A stretch of DNA of 64,000 nucleotides from Neisseria sp. Marseille-Q5346 (GTDB taxonomy: Bacteria > Pseudomonadota > Gammaproteobacteria > Burkholderiales > Neisseriaceae), in assembly GCF_946902045.1 (NCBI RefSeq), contig NZ_OX336253.1, forward strand, positions 1,054,001 through 1,118,000, written 5' to 3'. Shown here one piece after another: positions 30,647 through 39,159 of the stretch. Under the pieces are notes generated by a model. That model saw only the letters and a list, made by a program, of their open reading frames with translations. It made no database searches and had not been told where the DNA came from. The position numbers and the translations under genes were made by a program. Numbering within the stretch: position 1 is the first letter of the stretch; the number at the start of each line of letters is the position of its first letter.

Positions 30647-30730
30647 GTATGGAACCGGTTCACACGGTGTTTCAACACCTTAGCGTATCGTCCGCTTTAA
30701 ACAGGACAAGCCGGTTCCGTACCGTTTTTT
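30647..30730 (+). repeat. Structured intergenic element with three-way junction fold
   Basis: The outer stem GTATGGAACCGG (30647-30658) pairs with CCGGTTCCGTAC (30711-30722) with one G:U. It encloses two hairpins: GGTGT-TTCA-ACACC (30666-30679) and GTCC...GGAC (30690-30707). Seven Ts follow. The GGTGTTTCAACACCTTAG core resembles, from memory, a frequent neisserial intergenic repeat. It lies 58 bases before fhuC and could be a repeat, a terminator, or a small RNA. Confidence 0.5.
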
Positions 30731-30787
30731 TGTTTATCCGCCGGCAAACATCCTCCGCCCCATTTTACCGAAAGGCCGTCTGAACCC

Positions 30788-31552
30788 GTGTTCCAACTAC
30801 AAAACGCCTCATTTGCCGTGCCCGGGCGCACCCTGCTGCACGATATTTCCCTCTCTTTCGAACCGAACAAGGTTTACGGCCTGATCGGACACAACGGCTC
30901 GGGCAAGTCCACCCTGCTCAAGCTGCTGACGCGCCAACACGAATTGGCCGGCGGCAGGATATTGCTGGACGGCAGGGACATTCATGACTATTCCGTGCGC
31001 GGATACGCCAAAGAAGTCGCCTATCTGCCGCAGCACCTGCCGGCCGCCACCGCACTGACTGCCCGCGAGCTGGTCATGATGGGGCGTTATGCATGGAGCG
31101 GCCTTTTGGGGCGCACCAACGATGCGGACAGGGAGGCGGTCGCCCAAGCCTTCCGGCTGACGCACACCGAAAAATTTACCGGACAAATCGTCGATACCCT
31201 CTCGGGCGGCGAGCGTTCGCGCATCTGGCTGGCAATGTGCCTGGCGCAGCAAAGCCGCTTCCTGCTCTTGGACGAACCGCTCGCCGCTTTGGACATCGCC
31301 CACCAGATAGAAGTGATGGCACTGGTGCAGAAGCTGTCGCGCGATTTGGGGCTGGGCGTGATTATCGTCATCCACGACATCAATCTGGCGGCGCAATATT
31401 GCGACGAACTGGTCGCGCTCAAACAAGGGCGGCTGCTGAAAACGGGCAGGCCGTCCGAAATCATGACGGCGCAAGTGTTGAAAGACATTTACAGCGTCGA
31501 GATGAACATCATCGCCCACCCCGAAAACGGCCGCCCCGTGGCATTGCCTTGA
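30788..31552 (+). CDS. fhuC: FhuC-like ferric siderophore ABC transporter ATPase
   Basis: 254 aa, GTG start at 30788 directly behind a DUS. Walker A GHNGSGKSTLLK (about 34-45), Q-loop YLPQHLPA, ABC signature LSGGERSRIWLAMCLAQ (about 137), Walker B FLLLDEPLAALD and the switch His in VIHDINLAA are all present. It energises import through FhuB from FhuD. Assignment to hydroxamate uptake follows from the fhuB, fhuD and fhuF neighbours. Confidence 0.88.
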   Translation: MFQLQNASFAVPGRTLLHDISLSFEPNKVYGLIGHNGSGKSTLLKLLTRQHELAGGRILLDGRDIHDYSVRGYAKEVAYLPQHLPAATALTARELVMMGRYAWSGLLGRTNDADREAVAQAFRLTHTEKFTGQIVDTLSGGERSRIWLAMCLAQQSRFLLLDEPLAALDIAHQIEVMALVQKLSRDLGLGVIIVIHDINLAAQYCDELVALKQGRLLKTGRPSEIMTAQVLKDIYSVEMNIIAHPENGRPVALP

Positions 31553-31600
31553 AAAATTCTTCCAAGAAGAACACGTCGTCTGAAAAGCCGGAATGTGCAG

Positions 31601-31688
31601 GTCGGATACCCGTATCCGACAAAACGCAGATATTTCGGTTGCTTTGAACGGCACCGCCAATTTGAAAATATCGGATTCGAGAATCCGA
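31601..31688. repeat. Two hairpins with a shared TCGGAT core between fhuC and fhuD
   Basis: GTCGGATAC-CC-GTATCCGAC (31601-31620, perfect 9-bp stem) and TCGGATTC-GA-GAATCCGA (31671-31688, perfect 8-bp stem) share the half-site TCGGAT. Such paired palindromes are typical of neisserial intergenic repeat units. They could also tune fhuD/fhuB expression or be a protein site. No T tract follows either. Confidence 0.55.
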
Positions 31689-31740
31689 CCCACATTTTTC
31701 AGACGACCTTGACCCCAACCCCCGAAAGACTGCCGAACAA

Positions 31741-32652
31741 ATGTCCCACCGCTTTTCAGACGACCTCCCCCACTTTGCCGCACGGCTATTTCTCACCGCC
31801 GCCGCGCTGTTTGCCGTTTTTTCCCATGCCGCACCGCGTGTGGCGACTTCGGACTGGACGATAACCGAAACGCTGACGGCGATGGGGCATCCGCCCGTCG
31901 GTGTCGCCGACAGAAGGGTTTACGATACCTGGGTAAACTATCCGCCGCTGCCTGCCTCGGTGAAAGAGGCAGGTTTGCGCTTCCAGCCGAACCTGGAGAG
32001 GCTCTATCAGATCAAACCCGATTTCTTCGTACAATCTTCCTGGTATGCCGCCGCCAAGCCGCAATTTGAAAAAATCGCGCCGGTACACGAGCTGGATTTC
32101 GGTACCCCAAAAGGCATCGAATACGCGCACACGCTGGATACGACGCGCAAACTGGGCAGGCTTATCGGCGATACGCCGGCTGCCGAAAAGCTGATACGCG
32201 ACACGGAAAACCTGTTCGCCCGCGCCCGTCCCGTACTCGCCCCCTACCGCAACCGCCCCTTTGCGGCCGTCCAGTTTGCCGACAGCCGGCATTTGCGGAT
32301 TTACAGCAAAACTTCGCTCTTTCAGGTCGTTTTCGACAAGCTGGGGCTGAAAAACGCATGGACGGGCAAGAGCAACGAATGGGGGTTTGAAAACATCACG
32401 CTGGTGGACTTGGCCAAGCTGCCGCCGGATACGGTGCTGATTATCGTCAAACCGCATCCGCAAAATACGCGGCCGGTATTGGAAAAAAGCACGCTTTGGA
32501 AAAGACTGCCATTCAGCAGGCCGGAAAACCGCCGTATTTTCGAACCGTCGTGGAGCTACGGCGCACTACCCTCCATGCAACACTTCACTTTGCAACTGAT
32601 GCGTTCGATGCCGTCTGAAACGGCATCCGCAAACAAGGAGGCCGCATGGTAA
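31741..32652 (+). CDS. fhuD: FhuD-like periplasmic siderophore-binding protein
   Basis: 303 aa. The first 30 residues form a Sec signal (LFLTAAALFAVFSHA). Two lobes are joined by a long helix, as in FhuD/BtuF: RVATSDWTITETLTAMGHPPVGVADRR (lobe 1), RLYQIKPDFFVQSSWY, and WGFENITLVDLAKLPPDTVLIIV (lobe 2). There is no lipobox, so it should be soluble in the periplasm. It overlaps fhuB by seven bases, implying translational coupling. Confidence 0.87.
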   Translation: MSHRFSDDLPHFAARLFLTAAALFAVFSHAAPRVATSDWTITETLTAMGHPPVGVADRRVYDTWVNYPPLPASVKEAGLRFQPNLERLYQIKPDFFVQSSWYAAAKPQFEKIAPVHELDFGTPKGIEYAHTLDTTRKLGRLIGDTPAAEKLIRDTENLFARARPVLAPYRNRPFAAVQFADSRHLRIYSKTSLFQVVFDKLGLKNAWTGKSNEWGFENITLVDLAKLPPDTVLIIVKPHPQNTRPVLEKSTLWKRLPFSRPENRRIFEPSWSYGALPSMQHFTLQLMRSMPSETASANKEAAW

Positions 32653-34613
32653 ATATGTTCAGACGACCCCTGCCCCCGCTTGCCGTCCTGCTGCTTCTTT
32701 TGTGTGCGCTGACGGCATGGTGGATCTTGAAGCTGGAATGGACGCTGCCGTGGCTGCGGATTTTCGACCGCCCCGACACCCTGCCCCTGGACGCACTGAT
32801 GGTGCAGAACAATACCCTGCCGCGTATGGCGATGGCGCTGCTCGCCGGCGGCAGTACGGCGGCGGCAACCATGCTGATGCAGCAGCTGATGCGCAATCCG
32901 CTCGCCTCTGACGGCACGCTGGCAGTCAGCAGCGGCGCACAGACGGCACTGGTGGCGGCAACCGTATTCGCCCCCTCCTTCCTCTCCTACGGCACGTCCG
33001 CCGTGGCGTTTGCCGGTGCGGCGGCGGCCTTGGGCGCAGTCTTGTGGCTGTCGTCCCGGCGCGGCCTGCAACCGCTTACCGTCGTGCTGGCAGGCCTGGT
33101 GGTCAGCCTCTATCTCGGCTCGCTGACGGGCATTGTGATGCTGTTTTTCAGCGAAGAGACGCGCGGCGTGATGCAGTGGGGCAGCGGCTCGCTGGTGCAG
33201 GACAGTTGGCGCGACACGCTGGGACTTTTGTGGCGCGTCGCCGCAACCGCCCTGTTTACAGCCTTTCTGATCAAACCGCTGACCATCATGAGCCTGAGCG
33301 ACACGCAGGCGGAATCGGTGGGCATCCCTGTCAAAAAAATCCGCCTGCTCTCGTTGGCAGCGGCGGCCTTTTTGGGCGCAAGCGTGGTCGGCTTCGTCGG
33401 CATGATGGGCTTTGCCGGACTGGCGGCGGCCACGCTGGTACGGCAGACGGGCGTGCGCACACTGCCCATGCGCCTGATCTGTTCCTTCATCATCGGCGCA
33501 CTGCTTTTGATGCTGACTGACAACAGCCTGATGCTGCTGAAGCACTATCGCGGCATAGACCTGCCTGCCGGTGCAGTAACGGCACTCATCGGCGCGCCGC
33601 TTCTGCTGTGGCTGATGATGAAAACCCCATCCCGTCCTTCTTTTCAGACGGCCTCCGACACCGCGCCTGCCGCGCTGCATACCTCGCGCCTGTTGCGCCT
33701 GCTGCCGCTGATTGCCATTGCCGCAGCGGTATTGGCCCTGACCGTCGGACGCTACGATGAAACCCTGCGCCTGACCATAGACCCCGAATATTTCGTATTC
33801 CGCTACCCGCGCGTGCTGCTTGCCGCCGCCATCGGCACCATGCTCGCGCTGACCGGCGTGATGCTGCAAAGGCTGACGCAAAATCCGATGGCAGGCCCCG
33901 AGCTTTTGGGCATCAGTTCCGGCACGGCATTCGGCGCGATGGCCAGCGTCATGCTGTTCGGCATCACTTCGGGCAGCGGCTGGTTTTGGCTGGTCGGAGT
34001 GATTTCCGCACTGGCATCCTTGGGACTGTTGATGCTGTTCAACCGCAAAAACGGGCTGGCTCCCGAAAAAGTCCTGCTCACCGGCATGGCCATCGCCGCC
34101 CTTGCCGATGCCGCCATCCGCATTTGGACGGCAAGCGGCGACTACCGCGTACAACAGCTATTGGTATGGATGTCCGGCTCGACCTATCAGGCAACGCCCG
34201 AATCCGCCCTCACCGTCAGCCTCCTCGCCGCCGCTTCGCTCCTGCTCATCCTTCCCCTGCAACGCTGGCTGGGCCTGCTCAGCCTGAACGCCGATGTCGC
34301 CCAATCCACCGGCGTCAACGTCTCCCTTGCACGGATGGTGCTGATCGCCTCAAGCGCGGCACTGACTGCCGCCGCCACCCTGCTTATCGGTCCCTTGAGC
34401 TTCGTCGGCCTGCTTGCCCCCCACCTTGCCCGTATGCTCGGCGCGCGTTTGCCCGGACAGCAGCTTGCCGCCGCCGCACTCATCGGCGCATCGGTTATGA
34501 TGACGGCCGACTGGCTGGGCAGGCAGGTAATGTTCCCTTACGAAGTCCCTGCCGGAATGATGGCCACGCTCATAGGCGGCGCATATTTCATGATGATGAT
34601 GCGCAAGCTTTAA
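32646..34613 (+). CDS. fhuB: FhuB-like fused ferric siderophore permease
   Basis: 655 aa with about 20 membrane helices. It has two FecCD permease halves joined in one chain (boundary near residue 340), as in FhuB and unlike the separate FetC/FetD pair in this window. Each half has the cytoplasmic coupling loop with conserved Gly (VVGFVGMMGFAGL and LSFVGLLAPHLARMLG). AAGGAGG precedes the ATG. The two halves show no frameshift. Confidence 0.92.
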   Translation: MVNMFRRPLPPLAVLLLLLCALTAWWILKLEWTLPWLRIFDRPDTLPLDALMVQNNTLPRMAMALLAGGSTAAATMLMQQLMRNPLASDGTLAVSSGAQTALVAATVFAPSFLSYGTSAVAFAGAAAALGAVLWLSSRRGLQPLTVVLAGLVVSLYLGSLTGIVMLFFSEETRGVMQWGSGSLVQDSWRDTLGLLWRVAATALFTAFLIKPLTIMSLSDTQAESVGIPVKKIRLLSLAAAAFLGASVVGFVGMMGFAGLAAATLVRQTGVRTLPMRLICSFIIGALLLMLTDNSLMLLKHYRGIDLPAGAVTALIGAPLLLWLMMKTPSRPSFQTASDTAPAALHTSRLLRLLPLIAIAAAVLALTVGRYDETLRLTIDPEYFVFRYPRVLLAAAIGTMLALTGVMLQRLTQNPMAGPELLGISSGTAFGAMASVMLFGITSGSGWFWLVGVISALASLGLLMLFNRKNGLAPEKVLLTGMAIAALADAAIRIWTASGDYRVQQLLVWMSGSTYQATPESALTVSLLAAASLLLILPLQRWLGLLSLNADVAQSTGVNVSLARMVLIASSAALTAAATLLIGPLSFVGLLAPHLARMLGARLPGQQLAAAALIGASVMMTADWLGRQVMFPYEVPAGMMATLIGGAYFMMMMRKL

Positions 34614-34628
34614 TGCGAACGGAGATAC

Positions 34629-34666
34629 AAAAAGGTCGTCTGAAAACAGTTTCAGACGACCTTTTT
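34629..34666 (+). terminator. Mucosa-dialect DUS pair closing the fhu locus
   Basis: AAAAAGGTCGTCTGAAAAC and GTTTCAGACGACCTTTTTG: both arms are AGGTCGTCTGAA-type and form a perfect stem with a T tract. Confidence 0.8.
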
Positions 34667-34809
34667 GTTTAACATGTTTATTCGATAATAAAAATCTAAC
34701 AAAAATAAAATCTCAATTAATAATAACAATATTAAATTAAAGTCATAGTTCCAATAGTCAAAACCTTTCTGTATAGTTCTTTTCATAGCTTAAGTAAAAG
34801 GAAGAACAA
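34667..34809. other. AT-rich catalase promoter region
   Basis: Strongly AT-rich with TATAGT near 34772 as a possible -10. A regulator site such as OxyR may be present but I cannot identify one with confidence. Confidence 0.3.
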
Positions 34810-34881
34810 ATGTCGATACAAGAAATTTATGAATGCCAAGAAACCGGCTACGAATATGCTTTTCGGCAAATCGTTTTATAA
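34810..34881 (+). CDS. Possible 23-aa leader peptide upstream of the catalase gene
   Basis: ATG 34810 follows AAAAGGAAGAACAA, a good ribosome site. The 23 codons encode MSIQEIYECQETGYEYAFRQ plus three residues and end 30 bases before the catalase start. It may be a short upstream ORF controlling catalase translation or a remnant. No homologue recognised. Confidence 0.35.
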   Translation: MSIQEIYECQETGYEYAFRQIVL

Positions 34882-34911
34882 ACCACTGACCATTTCACAA
34901 AGGAAATCATC

Positions 34912-36426
34912 ATGACCATCTCCAAATGCCCAGTCACCCATCTGACCATGAACAACGGCGCGCCCGTTGCCGACAATCAAAACAGCCTGACCGCCGGTCC
35001 GCGCGGTCCTCTGCTGGCGCAGGATTTGTGGCTGAATGAAAAACTTGCTGACTTCGTGCGCGAAGTCATCCCCGAACGCCGTATGCACGCCAAAGGTTCG
35101 GGCGCGTTCGGTACGTTTACCGTGACACACGACATCACAAAATACACCCGTGCCAAAATCTTTAGCGAAGTCGGCAAAAAAACCGAAATGTTCGCCCGTT
35201 TCACCACCGTGGCAGGTGAGCGCGGCGCAGCCGATGCAGAACGCGACATCCGCGGCTTTGCGTTGAAGTTTTATACCGAAGAAGGCAACTGGGATATGGT
35301 CGGCAACAACACGCCTGTGTTCTTCCTGCGCGACCCGCGCAAATTCCCCGACCTGAACAAGGCGGTCAAACGCGATCCGCGTACCAATATGCGCTCCGCT
35401 ACGAACAACTGGGATTTCTGGACGCTGCTGCCCGAAGCCCTGCACCAAGTCACCATCGTCATGAGCGACCGCGGCATCCCCGCCAGCTACCGCCATATGC
35501 ACGGCTTTGGTTCGCATACTTACAGCTTCTGGAACGAAGCGGGCGAGCGTTTTTGGGTGAAATTCCATTTCCGCAGCCAGCAAGGGATTAAAAACCTGAC
35601 CAACGAAGAAGCTGCAAAAATCATCGCCGACGACCGCGAAAGCCACCAGCGCGACCTGTACGAAGCCATCGAACGCGGCGAGTTTCCGAAATGGACGATG
35701 TACATCCAAGTCATGCCTGAAGCCGATGCGGAAAAAGTGCCGTATCATCCCTTCGATCTGACCAAAGTTTGGCCGAAAAAAGACTATCCGCTGATTGAAG
35801 TGGGCGAATTTGAGTTAAACCGCAATCCCGAAAACTTCTTCGCCGATGTGGAACAATCAGCTTTTGCACCAAGCAACCTTGTGCCCGGTATCAGCGCCAG
35901 CCCCGACAAAATGCTGCAAGCCCGTTTGTTCAATTACGCTGATGCGCAGCGCTACCGTCTGGGCGTAAACTTCCGCCAAATTCCTGTCAACCGCCCACGC
36001 TGCCCTGTTCACAGCAACCAGCGCGACGGACAAGGCCGTGCCGACGGCAACTACGGCAGCCTGCCGCACTACGAACCCAACAGCTTCGGCCAATGGCAGC
36101 AACAACCCGACTTTGCCGAACCGCCTTTGAAAATCAACGGCGACGCAGCGCACTGGGACTACCGCCAAGACGATGACGACTATTTCAGCCAACCGCGTGC
36201 TTTGTTCAATCTGATGAGCGACGCACAGAAACAGGCTTTGTTCGACAACACCGCCGCAGCCATGGGCGATGCACCAGACTTCATCAAATACCGCCACATC
36301 CGCAACTGCTACCGTTGCGACCCGGAATACGGCGAAGGCGTAGCCAAAGCCCTTGGACTGACTGTCGAAGATGCCCAAGCGGCACGAGCCAACGACCCGG
36401 CTTTAGGTCAACCTGGTTTACTGTAA
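34912..36426 (+). CDS. katA: Monofunctional haem catalase
   Basis: 504 aa, typical of small-subunit clade 3 catalases. Catalytic His lies in [14 protein letters not shown], the active-site Asn region in the [11 protein letters not shown] segment, and the proximal haem Tyr in [14 protein letters not shown]. It removes hydrogen peroxide, which matters next to iron import loci. Start ATG 34912 is behind AAAGGAAATCATC. Confidence 0.96.
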   Translation: MTISKCPVTHLTMNNGAPVADNQNSLTAGPRGPLLAQDLWLNEKLADFVREVIPERRMHAKGSGAFGTFTVTHDITKYTRAKIFSEVGKKTEMFARFTTVAGERGAADAERDIRGFALKFYTEEGNWDMVGNNTPVFFLRDPRKFPDLNKAVKRDPRTNMRSATNNWDFWTLLPEALHQVTIVMSDRGIPASYRHMHGFGSHTYSFWNEAGERFWVKFHFRSQQGIKNLTNEEAAKIIADDRESHQRDLYEAIERGEFPKWTMYIQVMPEADAEKVPYHPFDLTKVWPKKDYPLIEVGEFELNRNPENFFADVEQSAFAPSNLVPGISASPDKMLQARLFNYADAQRYRLGVNFRQIPVNRPRCPVHSNQRDGQGRADGNYGSLPHYEPNSFGQWQQQPDFAEPPLKINGDAAHWDYRQDDDDYFSQPRALFNLMSDAQKQALFDNTAAAMGDAPDFIKYRHIRNCYRCDPEYGEGVAKALGLTVEDAQAARANDPALGQPGLL

Positions 36427-36435
36427 GGAGGCATT

Positions 36436-36501
36436 ATGTGGATAGAAATTGAAGAAATCTTGTCTCAAGCTGTCCGATACAGCCGTTCGAGCAAAAAGTA
36501 A
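36436..36501 (+). CDS. Possible 21-aa micro-ORF directly behind katA
   Basis: Starts nine bases after the katA stop with a very strong ribosome site (AAGGAGGCATT-ATG). The product is MWIEIEEILSQAVRYSRSS plus two Lys. The exceptional Shine-Dalgarno sequence is the main reason to list it; it may be translated with katA or be the stump of a longer gene. Confidence 0.4.
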   Translation: MWIEIEEILSQAVRYSRSSKK

Positions 36502-36518
36502 CGGTTTAGATCATTAAG

Positions 36519-36562
36519 AAGGCCGTCTGAAACACAAAATCAAGTTTCAGACGGCCTTTTTT
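36519..36562 (+). terminator. DUS-pair terminator after katA
   Basis: AAGGCCGTCTGAAAC and GTTTCAGACGGCCTTTTTT. Confidence 0.7.
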
Positions 36563-36664
36563 GATGATGAAGTTTATTTGATTGCTTCTGATTCAATGGA
36601 ACTGGCTAGCCTTATTTCTCTACAACTACCCTGGCACCATCTCACGCTTCTTACTGGCAAATAA

Positions 36665-36695
36665 AAAACCGCACGGCTAATTACCGTGCGGTTTT
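36665..36695 (-). terminator. groEL terminator
   Basis: Minus-strand hairpin AAAACCGCACGG, seven-base loop, CCGTGCGGTTTT, followed on that strand by a T run. Confidence 0.85.
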
Positions 36696-36722
36696 GCTTT
36701 TATCTGAAGGGTTCAGATGGCC

Positions 36723-38357
<1,635 letters not shown>

Positions 38358-38392
38358 TTAAATTCTCCAAATCAATATTAAAAATCTGTTTG

Positions 38393-38432
38393 AGGCCATC
38401 TGAAAACTTCATGTTTGATTCAGACGGCCTTT
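38393..38432 (-). other. Imperfect DUS pair in the groES-groEL spacer
   Basis: One arm is AGGCCATCTGAAA (one base changed in the DUS), the other TTCAGACGGCCTTT. The weakened hairpin would let transcription run from groES into groEL, but could reduce groEL readthrough. Confidence 0.5.
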
Positions 38433-38455
38433 GGTTCTGAAACTTAATTCAACAA

Positions 38456-38743
38456 TTATTCAACGATACCGAAGATGTCTTCTTCACGCATTACCAACAG
38501 CTCTTCGCCGTCGGCTTTTACAGTTTGGCCGCTGTATTTGCCGAAGATCACTTTGTCGCCGACTTTGACATCCAGCGGACGGCGCTCACCGTCTTTACCG
38601 ATTTTGCCCGCACCCACGGCGATTACTTCGCCCATGTCGGGTTTTTCAGCAGCCGCACCCGGCAAAACGATGCCGGAGGCAGTTTTTTCTTCAGCTTCTA
38701 AGCGTTTGACGACTACGCGGTCGTGTAAAGGGCGGATGGTCAT
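38456..38743 (-). CDS. groS: 10-kDa co-chaperonin GroES
   Basis: 95 aa. Caps the GroEL cage. N-terminal [27 protein letters not shown] and mobile loop, GEVIAVGAG and the C-terminal [20 protein letters not shown] match the family. It is transcribed first from the heat-shock promoter upstream. Confidence 0.98.
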   Translation of the reverse strand: MTIRPLHDRVVVKRLEAEEKTASGIVLPGAAAEKPDMGEVIAVGAGKIGKDGERRPLDVKVGDKVIFGKYSGQTVKADGEELLVMREEDIFGIVE

Positions 38744-38782
38744 GTCTTAATGCTCCGATAAATAAATAGATTGAAAACAATT

Positions 38783-38804
38783 GTCTGTCGGACATGACAG
38801 ACAC
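38783..38804. promoter_or_regulatory. Perfect inverted repeat in the groES leader
   Basis: TGTCTGTC, six bases, GACAGACA: 8-bp arms, about 40 bases before the groES start. It differs from the CIRCE element (TTAGCACTC). It may be an operator or a 5'-UTR hairpin affecting heat-shock gene expression. Confidence 0.5.
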
Positions 38805-38858
38805 GGTTTGCTTGAAAATAGCGGCACACTTAGTAGAAAGCCTGCCGTAATGGCGGGT

Positions 38859-38887
38859 AGATTTGGGTTATCTGCGACAAATTCAAG
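38859..38887 (-). promoter_or_regulatory. Sigma-32-type promoter of groES-groEL
   Basis: On the minus strand CTTGAAT (38887-38881), 13-base spacer, CCCAAATCT (38867-38859). This fits the heat-shock -35 CTTGAAA and -10 CCCCATNT with two or three substitutions. Confidence 0.65.
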
Positions 38888-39062
38888 GGAAAAAGTAAAA
38901 ATTTCTATGCAGTCTTTCCAAATATTTTCATACACAAAAATGTTCGAGTACATATTTTTCAGACGGCCTGATATACCAACTGCAAAGTTCGTTTAAAAAC
39001 AACCCATTTCCTTTACAAATTCAATACAACTCTTTACAACCGTTTCTTTTATATGCATTATT

Positions 39063-39081
39063 ATAAATGATGATTATTCTT
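39063..39081. promoter_or_regulatory. Fur-box-like sequence upstream of fetA
   Basis: ATAAATGATGATTATTCTT resembles the Fur consensus GATAATGATAATCATTATC and lies about 80 bases before the fetA start. Iron repression through Fur (encoded at 17853) is expected for this gene. Confidence 0.55.
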
Positions 39082-39159
39082 AATTGCATATTTTAAAGAT
39101 AATTTCTCTTTATTTGCTTTTATTTTTTATTACTGTCATTTTATTAAGGACATTTCTCA

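Noticed and set aside
32556..34154. 532-codon minus-strand frame opposite fhuD/fhuB
   Set aside because: Antisense artefact of GC-rich codons; composition (Gln/Arg/His-rich) is not protein-like, and the + strand encodes clear transporter proteins.
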